Shown: piece after piece, positions 9,459 to 16,409 of the stretch | Layout of the letters: each line of letters starts with the position of its first letter | How positions within the stretch are numbered: position 1 is the first letter of the stretch | Assembly: GCA_040758525.1 (NCBI GenBank) | Contig: JBFLVQ010000134.1 | Coordinates: 1-16,409 of the forward strand | Reading direction: 5' to 3' | Length of the DNA stretch: 16,409 bases | Source of the DNA: JBFLVQ01 sp040758525 | Lineage (GTDB): Bacteria > Acidobacteriota > Blastocatellia > Chloracidobacteriales > JADJPF01 | Notes under the pieces: generated by a model | The model's input: the letters and a program-made list of their open reading frames with translations, nothing else | What the model was told of the DNA's origin: nothing | Database searches by the model: none | Position numbers and translations under genes: made by a program

Positions 9459-11415
9459 CAGCTTGCGAACAGAGTTCCTGCAATATCTCTAGGCATTCAT
9501 CACGATTGCGAACACGAAAGAAGTATGACCAGCCATGCTTATCTCGTAGATAGATTGCAGGAGAAAAGATACCAAATGACAATGGTATACACTTCCAGAG
9601 TTTATAAGAAAGCCATACTTGAGAAAAGCGATAAAGGGAGAGCTCTACGATTTCGCTCATTGGTATTATCACAGATCGGTAACAGAAGTACTTAATAACC
9701 AGGCTGTCTTTGAAGATCAGAATCTTGCGTGGAATACGAGAGAGTAACAATAGCAAAAGAAAGACGAGCATAGTTACAAAGAGAGCATACAGCGACCATT
9801 GCACCCAATAGTTTTCAATACCAATAATGAAGCGATCAATCAATATTTGAAATCCATAAACCAGTAATCGGCCAACAACAGCGATCATGATAATCAGAAT
9901 CAAGAATGTAGAGAGCCTTGCTAATATTGGCATACGTAAGTGCGCGACATAACGAATTTGCGACATTGTCAATGGCTGTAGTAGTAAGCGACGGGCTATC
10001 TGAATTGGGAGTAGCAGTAATACAAGACCACTTGCAAATAGCATTCCCTGTGTGAGTGGTTGTATATAGTCGATTTCCAGCACTTGTCGCTGTTCTACTA
10101 AATGATTGCGAGCAAAAGTTTCTACCTCGGATTTAGTAATCTTCTCGAATGCGGTAACAAGATCAGGAAAGTTATGATGAATACGCGGATTGTAGAAAGC
10201 GTTATAGAGCCATTGTTCTAGATCTTTACCAGCGCTATGAGAAGCTCGTAGTTTACCTGTAATAGTAGCCCGATCGCTAATAAACTCTGCATCTTTGATT
10301 GTGCCATTACGTAATGCTGCTAGTTCACGATCGATTACACTACGAGCAAAATCGAATTCACTCTGTTTAAGCTCACTACTGATAAAAAGTAGCGCTGCCT
10401 GATCATATCGATAGATGTTTACCCCTACTCCATAGGTAGCTTTACGATCGCCATGGCGTAGTTGATCGTTGAGGCGTTTATCTAACAAGCGAGTAATAAA
10501 GAGTAGCATTATATGATCAGCTTCGGTGAGTTGGTAGAGTTTGAAAGCATTAAAGTAATTGATATTGGGGCGAAAGCTCCAGGTAAACTCTCGGCGTATA
10601 CGTTGAGGATCTCGCAATACCACATTCGTAGATGGTACGTTACGAGTAGGCAATGTTGCGAATGTTTCATTAATCTTCTTCAAAACCTCCTCACGATCTA
10701 GATCGCCAATTACTGCTAGAGTCATTTGCGATGGTACATAATAAGTGTGATAAAATTTCCGTAAGTCATCTGGAGCGATATGGTATAGACTGCGGTAAGG
10801 ATAATAGTCGCGATTGCTTCTGCCTTCTATACCAAATTCTCTCTCCATAAAGCTAGGCATACGTAGCCGTGGTGGATTGAGATAATAGGCCTGCAACCAA
10901 TCGAAAAGTTCTCGTCGTTTGGCACCGACCTCTAGCGCAACCGGCTCACGCTGTCGTTCTACTACGGCAGCATCCATTGCATGTGGTGAAAGTACACGAT
11001 AAAGCCATTCTAACGCGAATAATCCATGGTCTTTACCTATACGAGCAAAATAGAAAGTATGATCTCCGGTAGTGTAGGCATTGCGCACTCCGCCCCGATC
11101 TTCTAGCTCTTTTTTGATCTGATCTTCTGTACGGCCTAGATGATCACTAAAAAGCATATGCTCAGTAAAATGTGCGAGTTCTTCGAGTCCAACAGGATCG
11201 CAATCACTGCCATAAGGGACATTGACGGTGATCGAGACATTGGGATCATTAGGCAGACGTTTGTACCAAACTTTTAATCCATTTGGTAGCAAGATGGTTT
11301 CAAAATCTCCAAAGAGATTTGGCAATGGCTGTGTTTGTGCACTGGCGCTAATAACAAACCAGAGCAACAGTAAGCTAGAGGAGATTAGTAATGGACGTAG
11401 TAGATTAACAGTCAT
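9442..11415 (-). CDS. Membrane-anchored M16 zinc peptidase with C-terminal PH-like domain
   Basis: The product has 657 residues from ATG 11415. Residues 1-26 are a signal peptide ending ASA|QTQ. The inverted zinc motif HFTEH (H82, E85, H86) is followed after 75 residues by Glu162 in ERQREPVALE, matching the M16 pattern HxxEH-x75-E, so the active site looks intact. The peptidase region runs to about residue 455, roughly one M16 N-domain plus C-domain unit. Hydrophobic helices follow at about 457-474, 498-526 and 537-562, then a soluble tail (about 566-647) with an IPMSEI motif resembling bacterial PH-like (bPH) domains. Arg/Lys-rich flanks after helices 1 and 3 place the peptidase outside and the tail in the cytoplasm (inference). 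The gene starts 10 nt after the amylase stop with only a weak GAAGAAG ribosome site, which suggests translational coupling. An earlier TTG (11469) and ATG (11463) lie inside the amylase gene and would spoil the signal peptide. Substrate unknown. Confidence 0.9.
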   Translation of the reverse strand: MTVNLLRPLLISSSLLLLWFVISASAQTQPLPNLFGDFETILLPNGLKVWYKRLPNDPNVSITVNVPYGSDCDPVGLEELAHFTEHMLFSDHLGRTEDQIKKELEDRGGVRNAYTTGDHTFYFARIGKDHGLFALEWLYRVLSPHAMDAAVVERQREPVALEVGAKRRELFDWLQAYYLNPPRLRMPSFMEREFGIEGRSNRDYYPYRSLYHIAPDDLRKFYHTYYVPSQMTLAVIGDLDREEVLKKINETFATLPTRNVPSTNVVLRDPQRIRREFTWSFRPNINYFNAFKLYQLTEADHIMLLFITRLLDKRLNDQLRHGDRKATYGVGVNIYRYDQAALLFISSELKQSEFDFARSVIDRELAALRNGTIKDAEFISDRATITGKLRASHSAGKDLEQWLYNAFYNPRIHHNFPDLVTAFEKITKSEVETFARNHLVEQRQVLEIDYIQPLTQGMLFASGLVLLLLPIQIARRLLLQPLTMSQIRYVAHLRMPILARLSTFLILIIMIAVVGRLLVYGFQILIDRFIIGIENYWVQWSLYALFVTMLVFLLLLLLSRIPRKILIFKDSLVIKYFCYRSVIIPMSEIVELSLYRFSQVWLSYKLWKCIPLSFGIFSPAIYLRDKHGWSYFFRVRNRDECLEILQELCSQAAIECV

Positions 11416-11425
11416 ATTCTTCTTC

Positions 11426-13018
11426 TTATTCAACCCGTTTGTAAGGAGTATAGTTTGGTCCATTCTCAATCAATGGGACAAAGATTTGTACTGTCTTTGC
11501 TGGTACATTAACACTAATAAGACCGGCAGAAACCTCTACGGTAGTATCGCTGAGCAGATCACGCATACGCTGAACATCCATCAGCCAAGGGTCGCGAGGT
11601 GAAATAATTTCCGTAACCGGTTGATTGGTTGGATTAGCTACCACTACTACTGTCTCTCGCACTGAAGCAGTATATCTGGCAAAGGCAAACAGCTTTTCTC
11701 CCGATATACGCTGAAAATCACCTACTTGCAGAGCACGATGTCGATTGTGTATCTCCAACATTGTACGAGTGAGTTTGAACTCAGGAACACTACCAGAGTT
11801 GGCCAACTCCCAATTCATTGGTCCACGTTGTTCAGGATCTTCACCACCTGACAGACCTATCTCTTCGCCATAGTAGACTAGTGGTGCGCCTGGCAAAGTA
11901 ACTTGTAGCGCGATCAAGAAAGATCTCTCCTTGAGATCGGGAAGTAGATTTTTAAGGCGTGGTCGATCATGATTTGATAACACAATCCAAGATCTTAGCA
12001 CCGGTTCTATACCACCATCTGCAATCAGTTCTGCAATCATCTCGCTGGCTCTTGGTCCACTGATCTTGCCTTGCATCATTTCCAATAGCAATCTTCTCAA
12101 GAACATATTCATCACACCATCAAGCGCAGGCGACCAACCCGCCGGATAGTTGTAGATCTCTCCTACTGTATAGGAGTCAGGTCGTGCTTGGTGCGCGCTT
12201 TCTGTGAGTTCTGCTAGTACTTGAGGACCAAGGTCGAAAGCAACATCAAGACGCCAGCCATCTGCATAGGCTAAGTATTTCTGTACCACTGAGGCAGGCG
12301 AACGGTAGATAGTATCACGTACTGTGGGATTGTTATAGTTGAGTTCAGGTAAATTGGCTAGATTCACCCAACCTAGATAGCCATTTTTGATGTTAGTGCC
12401 AAAAGTGTAGAAATCTCGATAAGGGCTAGCAGAATCTTTTAGCGCTGCTTGGAACCAATGTGCGCGCTTGCCAGTATGATTGAAGACACCATCTAATACT
12501 ACACGTAAGCCTCGTCGATGTGCCTCATCACAGAGCCGTTGAAAATCTGCCAGGCTGCCGTACTGTGGGTCTATTGTGAAATAATCGATCGTATCGTATT
12601 TATGATTAGTAAAAGCAAGGAAGATCGGATTCAAGTAGACTACATTTATACCTAGTGATTTGATGTAATCAAGCTTATCTGTGAGGCCACGTAGATCACC
12701 GCCCCAGAAATCTACCTCATGACTCCATACAGACTCTTCGCTTAGGAAAGAGCCCTGTGTTGGTTGTGAATCCCAGGGTCGCAGCCTTCTAGGTGGGGCA
12801 TAGAGTTGTGCGCGTTTTTTAGCATCGCCACTTAACGCGAAGCGATCAACAAAGACCTGATAAACAACCTGATGGTTACGCCAATCTGCCATACGTGCAT
12901 CGTAAATATAGGCGTTGTTTCGTCTCATCCTTTCTCCCTGTATAGTAGCCTTTGCGCCCAATACACTAAACGTAGCCATCATAACGACAATGGCAAGAGA
13001 AAGAAACAGTTTATACAT
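11426..13018 (-). CDS. Exported GH13 alpha-amylase, neopullulanase/cyclomaltodextrinase type
   Basis: The product has 530 residues and should hydrolyse alpha-1,4-linked (perhaps also alpha-1,6) glucans or maltodextrins. All GH13 landmarks are present: region I DGVFNH (from D176), region V LPELN, region II GWRLD with nucleophile D258, region III VGEIYN with acid/base E287, and region IV NHDRPRL with H350 and stabiliser D351. The segment GGDLRGLTDKLDYIKSLG and the LNPIF, NHKYDT and IDPQYG motifs are typical of the neopullulanase/cyclomaltodextrinase group. The N-terminal CBM34 domain common in that group is missing; a signal peptide (about 1-24, ending AKA) leads straight into the barrel, followed by a short C-terminal beta domain. 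ATG 13018 is chosen because GGGAGG lies 6 nt before it, while the ATG at 13024 directly abuts that site. It is the first gene of a pair with the M16 peptidase. Exact substrate and subfamily are uncertain. Confidence 0.94.
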   Translation of the reverse strand: MYKLFLSLAIVVMMATFSVLGAKATIQGERMRRNNAYIYDARMADWRNHQVVYQVFVDRFALSGDAKKRAQLYAPPRRLRPWDSQPTQGSFLSEESVWSHEVDFWGGDLRGLTDKLDYIKSLGINVVYLNPIFLAFTNHKYDTIDYFTIDPQYGSLADFQRLCDEAHRRGLRVVLDGVFNHTGKRAHWFQAALKDSASPYRDFYTFGTNIKNGYLGWVNLANLPELNYNNPTVRDTIYRSPASVVQKYLAYADGWRLDVAFDLGPQVLAELTESAHQARPDSYTVGEIYNYPAGWSPALDGVMNMFLRRLLLEMMQGKISGPRASEMIAELIADGGIEPVLRSWIVLSNHDRPRLKNLLPDLKERSFLIALQVTLPGAPLVYYGEEIGLSGGEDPEQRGPMNWELANSGSVPEFKLTRTMLEIHNRHRALQVGDFQRISGEKLFAFARYTASVRETVVVVANPTNQPVTEIISPRDPWLMDVQRMRDLLSDTTVEVSAGLISVNVPAKTVQIFVPLIENGPNYTPYKRVE

Positions 13019-13024
13019 TATCAT

Positions 13025-13030
13025 CCTCCC
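13025..13030 (-). promoter_or_regulatory. Shine-Dalgarno site of the amylase gene
   Basis: On the - strand the sequence reads GGGAGGATGATAATG. The GGGAGG is spaced 6 nt from the second ATG (13018) and 0 nt from the first (13024), so initiation at the second is favoured. Confidence 0.8.
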
Positions 13031-13088
13031 GCAATTTTGCTTAGTGGGGTTATATACGAACGCCAGAAGAAGTTAAATGCCTACTTAT

Positions 13089-13117
13089 AAAATACAAATA
13101 AATGACTGCTTTAGCAA
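13089..13117 (-). promoter_or_regulatory. Possible sigma-70-type promoter of the amylase-peptidase pair
   Basis: On the - strand TTGCTA (13117-13112) and TATTTT (13094-13089) are separated by 17 nt and lie about 70 nt before the amylase start. Both boxes are imperfect and the region is AT-rich, so similar matches could arise by chance. The rest of the 238-nt intergenic stretch (13019-13256) shows no small gene or recognisable riboswitch; its other notable element is the hairpin at 13207-13247. Confidence 0.3.
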
Positions 13118-13206
13118 ATAAGGTAAGAAATAAGCACGGTTGTATTGAGCAATATCATGGAATGCAGGCAGAGAGGTCCGTAAGAGGAAGCCTATTTATC
13201 TTGATT

Positions 13207-13247
13207 AAAATCCACTGCCGCAAGAGATTTTGCTGGCAGTGGATTTT
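13207..13247 (-). terminator. Hairpin terminator of the Asp-box protein gene
   Basis: AAAATCCACTGCC and GGCAGTGGATTTT form a perfect 13-bp stem, and a further GCAA/TTGC pairing inside leaves a 6-nt loop with one bulged base. It begins 9 nt beyond the stop codon at 13257. The A-tract and T-tract are symmetric, so the structure could terminate in both directions, but only the - strand gene ends here. It separates the Asp-box gene from the amylase operon. Confidence 0.8.
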
Positions 13248-13256
13248 CTCAAAATG

Positions 13257-16200
13257 CTAACGGCGGCTACGTGAGCGAGGAGTTGGTTTAGACTGTCGTG
13301 TAGTAGTTGTTAATGGAGCAATGGTGGAAAAGTAGACATCAGGCTGTCCAGGACCAGAACTGATCCAATAAGAGAGCAGATTATTCTGTTTATCAAGCAT
13401 AATGTCCAAACTATCAAAACTAATCAGTGAGCCGCCTATGCCTGAGAGTGGGATACGGTTAGTAAAAGTTTGGCCACCATCAACCGAAGTAGCAAGGACA
13501 AAACCATCCTTTAAGGATGCCCAGCCAACATTAACATTACCATTGCCATCAACAATAACATTGCTAAAACTAGCTCCAGAAGTAAAGCCATCCTTGGAAA
13601 CGCTTACTAGTTGGCTAAAGGTGCGACCTTTATCAGTCGATTTAACAAGGTAAGTATCTAGGGTTGGGCGAACTGTAGGATCAGAAAAATTAAAAGGTGG
13701 AGTAAAGGCGCCAAACGAGACATAGATATTGTCATTTTTATCTATGCTGATACTGGGGAAGCCAAGGTCGGAAATAATCGGCTTGTTATTATCTTTAATC
13801 GCCTGCTCGACATCTTCGTTGAGGTAAGCAGGCATCTGTTCAACAAAGTTCTTGCCATCGCGTGCTACTGCCACGTTGAGGACTTTAGCAAAAGAACTGG
13901 GTTTATTTCTGAGAGGCATACTAGCGGTATAAACTAGATAGCCAGCTCCTTGAGAATCAAAACTGATTTTTAGAGAGGAAACCAGATCAGGAAGTACTTT
14001 TTTTACCGAAATCCGTGCTGGTTTGGAGAAAGTCTGTCCTTGATCAGTGGAACGAATAGTATAGATTGCCGGTCTGTTAATGAAATTCTTACTGGGACAA
14101 AAATTGGTAGCAACCGCGATGAGGATATTATCGCTAGGATCTGTAGTCATGGTTGCATAGAAGATAGCACACCCTTTTAAGTCTGACGGGTCGGCGACAA
14201 GAATGGGATTTGAGAAGGTTTTGCCACCATCAGTAGACTTGGTAAGAAAGAGCGCGTTGGACTTTAATGCATTCAGATCATCTGAATCAAAGGCAACATA
14301 AATATTTCCTTTATTATCAACTGTCAGTATCGCTCGGTTTCTAGCAAAGCTAAGATTGGGAGCGTCAACAGGCAGTCTAACTGGAGTTGAGAAGGTTTTA
14401 CCACCATCAGTAGACTGTTTGTAAAAGATATCGCGATCAAAAAACGAAGATTTAAACCCAGCAGAAGCGGTCTTCTCTACAAATTTAGTATTAGAGTCAT
14501 CAAGAAAACAGACGTGGATTGTACCATTGGCATCAACCTTAATACTGTCTTGAGAAATATGTGTATCACCTCTAGTATTGGAGATATTTATTCCCGCTTT
14601 AGTGCGTTGATTGGCAGCAAGCGCAGTTAGCTTTACACTAGTCCTTCTTATTGTTTGTCCACTCCTGCCAGTAACAACTATTATGTAACTATCAGGCTTT
14701 AGCTCGCTCGTAGTAGTAATGGATAAGGTTACCGTTTGTCCTGCGGCTGTTGTTGTGGGAGTAAAGCTATAATTGAGACCAGGAAGTTGTGGAGTGGCGC
14801 TAAAGCTAATACTGTCAGAGAAGCCATTTCTGTTAGCAAGCTGCAAGGAAAAATCAACATTGTTGCCAACTATAACTGCACCATAAGGATTTGGTACTGA
14901 AACACTGAAATCTGGTGTTTTAGGATTATAGTTGCTAGGCAATTTGGCGAAATATACATCTGGATCACCATTGCGCTCATCACTCCAGGAGATAAAAAAC
15001 TCATTACCAAATGCAGTAAGAGTGTCATAATCGCCGTGATAACCAAGAGCCAATCCTGACTCTATACCACCAAAAACCCAATTATGATTAGTGATCTGGA
15101 AGTTGTTGGAGAAGGTTGCTCCTCCATCTGTAGAAAGCGTCATATAAACATCGGTCAAACTATCAAAAAGCGGATCATTTCTGCGATCCCACCAGCGTAC
15201 TCCTATCGTGCCATCATCAGTAATGGCTATGGATGGAAGCGATTGGCTAGTGCTGGTATTGTCATCATTAAGTTTAACCTTAGAACTAAAAGTATTGCCG
15301 CCATCAGTTGATCTTACATAAAAGATATTTGAACGATCTGTACCTGTAGCTGTAGGAGAAACAGTATCCATTGCTCCATATACAATATGAATAGCTCCTT
15401 TCTGGTCAATGGCGATACTGGGAAAACTATTGGTTCGTACTCCTTCAAACCCCCCAGTTAGTGACAGAGAGGTGAAAAAGCCCTTGGCCGCTTGCATAGG
15501 TTTACCAAAGGTCTTTCCCCCATCGCTCGACTTTACAACAACAATCGAGCTTCTATCGGCAATACTAATATTAGCAGTGGTAGTATCAACTTTATAAAAG
15601 GCAATATAGAGATCGCCATTAGGCGCCACCACAGGCATAGATCCTTGCACTCCATCAGATCTCTTTAATGGACCAGAGACCGTGATTGGGGTGAGAAATG
15701 TTTGTCCTGCATCAGTGGAGCGCGCCATAACAATGGTAACACGCCTAGGAGTAAATCTGGTCCAGCTTACATAGATATTACCTTTGAATGGTGAGCTGGC
15801 ATTGGTATCTACTGCTATCCATTCTTTATCCTGGAAATCAACGTTATTGGCGATAGTAGTGCTGGCATCGACTGGTGCAGTAAAAGTCCTGCCATTATCC
15901 ATCGATTTAGCAACTCCTACAATACTTTTAGGCGCTGTGCTTATTCCTACAAAAGCTAAAGTAGCATAATAAAACTCACCATTAGGTCCACGCGCCACTA
16001 CTCCATCTCCTAAGTTGACAGAATCGTTAAGCGCAGGAATGGCATCATGAGTAAAGGTTTTACCGCTATCAGTGGAGACCCCATAACTAGAAGCTCCTGC
16101 GTCCCTTGAACTAAAGGCATCATTAAAACTGACCACAATACTACTACCATTAGCAGCAACACTACTCTCACTTTGTGTAAGGTTGGCTGGATTACGAGCC

Positions 16201-16409
16201 GGATTATTAACACGCACATTGGTATCGGTATCATCATCTAAACCGATGTTATCAGAAGACTCTCTCTTAATAGTTGCTGAATTAACAGCAAGCTGGTTAT
16301 CAACAGCAAGCTGCACAGCACGTTTACCGGCAGGTGATAGCTGTTCAAACATTCCCGATTGCTCTAACCAAGCATAATTACTTTGAACCATTCTTCTCTG
16401 CCCACGCTT
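13257..16409 (-). CDS. Double six-bladed Asp-box (BNR) propeller protein, 5'-partial
   Basis: Residues are numbered from the ATG at 16391, giving 1044 residues. The frame stays open to the window edge (KRGQRR before that Met) and no signal peptide follows it, so the true start is probably upstream. Eleven Asp-boxes (S-x-D-x-G-x-T-F) are visible: six at 106, 163, 225, 288, 361 and 420, and five at 660, 719, 781, 918 and 969, with a degenerate sixth (ARDGKNF) near 843. Between the sets, residues about 490-592 form an Ig-like beta-sandwich region. This predicts two six-bladed sialidase-fold propellers joined by an Ig-like domain. Asp-boxes are structural turns; the FRIP motif and the arginine triad of true sialidases are not evident, so catalytic sialidase activity is doubtful. 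A secreted or surface glycan- or protein-binding role is more likely (inference). The C-terminus is Thr/Pro then Arg/Ser-rich. A hairpin terminator follows. Confidence 0.88.
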   Translation of the reverse strand, partial: KRGQRRMVQSNYAWLEQSGMFEQLSPAGKRAVQLAVDNQLAVNSATIKRESSDNIGLDDDTDTNVRVNNPARNPANLTQSESSVAANGSSIVVSFNDAFSSRDAGASSYGVSTDSGKTFTHDAIPALNDSVNLGDGVVARGPNGEFYYATLAFVGISTAPKSIVGVAKSMDNGRTFTAPVDASTTIANNVDFQDKEWIAVDTNASSPFKGNIYVSWTRFTPRRVTIVMARSTDAGQTFLTPITVSGPLKRSDGVQGSMPVVAPNGDLYIAFYKVDTTTANISIADRSSIVVVKSSDGGKTFGKPMQAAKGFFTSLSLTGGFEGVRTNSFPSIAIDQKGAIHIVYGAMDTVSPTATGTDRSNIFYVRSTDGGNTFSSKVKLNDDNTSTSQSLPSIAITDDGTIGVRWWDRRNDPLFDSLTDVYMTLSTDGGATFSNNFQITNHNWVFGGIESGLALGYHGDYDTLTAFGNEFFISWSDERNGDPDVYFAKLPSNYNPKTPDFSVSVPNPYGAVIVGNNVDFSLQLANRNGFSDSISFSATPQLPGLNYSFTPTTTAAGQTVTLSITTTSELKPDSYIIVVTGRSGQTIRRTSVKLTALAANQRTKAGINISNTRGDTHISQDSIKVDANGTIHVCFLDDSNTKFVEKTASAGFKSSFFDRDIFYKQSTDGGKTFSTPVRLPVDAPNLSFARNRAILTVDNKGNIYVAFDSDDLNALKSNALFLTKSTDGGKTFSNPILVADPSDLKGCAIFYATMTTDPSDNILIAVATNFCPSKNFINRPAIYTIRSTDQGQTFSKPARISVKKVLPDLVSSLKISFDSQGAGYLVYTASMPLRNKPSSFAKVLNVAVARDGKNFVEQMPAYLNEDVEQAIKDNNKPIISDLGFPSISIDKNDNIYVSFGAFTPPFNFSDPTVRPTLDTYLVKSTDKGRTFSQLVSVSKDGFTSGASFSNVIVDGNGNVNVGWASLKDGFVLATSVDGGQTFTNRIPLSGIGGSLISFDSLDIMLDKQNNLLSYWISSGPGQPDVYFSTIAPLTTTTRQSKPTPRSRSRR
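14211..14416 (-). repeat. 29-nt near-identical repeat encoding two successive Asp-boxes
   Basis: The copies at 14211-14239 and 14388-14416 match in 28 of 29 bases. They are 177 nt apart, exactly 59 codons, which is one propeller blade. They encode the Asp-boxes at residues 660 and 719. The other boxes share weaker versions of the same DNA, consistent with blade duplication or with gene conversion between blades. Confidence 0.8.

Noticed and set aside
9463..9514. Direct repeat TTGCGAACA (9463-9471 and 9506-9514)
   Set aside because: Nine bases in coding sequence, no flanking structure; compatible with chance.
11222..11602. Open frame of 126 codons antisense to the peptidase and amylase genes
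   Set aside because: It spans the junction of two well-supported genes on the other strand and its translation matches nothing recognisable.
13257..16391. Catalytic sialidase
   Set aside because: Only structural Asp-boxes are visible; the FRIP motif and the arginine triad with Tyr/Glu and Asp were not found, so activity is not claimed.
16389..16391. ATG 16391 as the true start of the Asp-box protein
   Set aside because: The frame stays open to the window edge and no signal peptide follows this Met, although a purine-rich stretch precedes it; the gene is treated as 5'-partial.
13257..16409. Regularly spaced short repeats suggestive of a CRISPR array
   Set aside because: The repeats lie in frame, encode Asp-boxes, are imperfect and are spaced by propeller blades rather than by uniform short spacers.

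Overview
The window comes from a bacterium with moderate-to-low GC (a little over 40% by eye). Genes start behind purine-rich Shine-Dalgarno sequences, and at least three of the five proteins carry classical Sec signal peptides, so a cell envelope with an exported compartment is implied. The mix of a giant TPR protein, a tandem Asp-box (BNR) propeller protein, a secreted GH13 enzyme and an envelope M16 peptidase would suit a heterotrophic Gram-negative such as an acidobacterium of the Blastocatellia type. That placement is only an impression: no ribosomal or other phylogenetic marker is present. There are no tRNA or rRNA genes, insertion sequences, phage genes or CRISPR arrays.

Layout: coding density is very high, with five long genes in three transcription units. 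(1) On the + strand, positions 1-7422 hold the 3' part of a giant tetratricopeptide-repeat protein (2473 residues visible, 5' end outside the window). It is followed after 26 nt by a secreted protein of unknown function (7449-9458). (2) On the - strand, a secreted GH13 alpha-amylase/neopullulanase-type enzyme (13018-11426) is followed after 10 nt by a zinc peptidase of family M16 (11415-9442). The peptidase continues into three membrane helices and a C-terminal domain resembling bacterial PH-like domains. These two units converge and their last genes overlap tail-to-tail by 17 bp. (3) Further upstream on the - strand, behind a strong hairpin terminator, is a very large Asp-box repeat protein (16409-13257, 5' end outside the window), built as two six-bladed propellers around an Ig-like domain.

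How they may work together: the TPR protein and its neighbour look like one functional unit. They are adjacent in one operon and share unusual tyrosine/aspartate-rich low-complexity inserts, so a scaffold plus exported partner is a reasonable inference. The amylase and M16 genes are probably translationally coupled; the first would cleave alpha-glucans outside the cytoplasm, while the second looks like a membrane-anchored, periplasm-facing peptidase with a cytoplasmic tail. No pathway links all five genes.

The least familiar parts are the M16-TM-PH-like architecture, the Tyr/Asp-rich inserts shared by the TPR operon, and the matching blade spacing of the two propellers. I see no complete defence system or mobile element.
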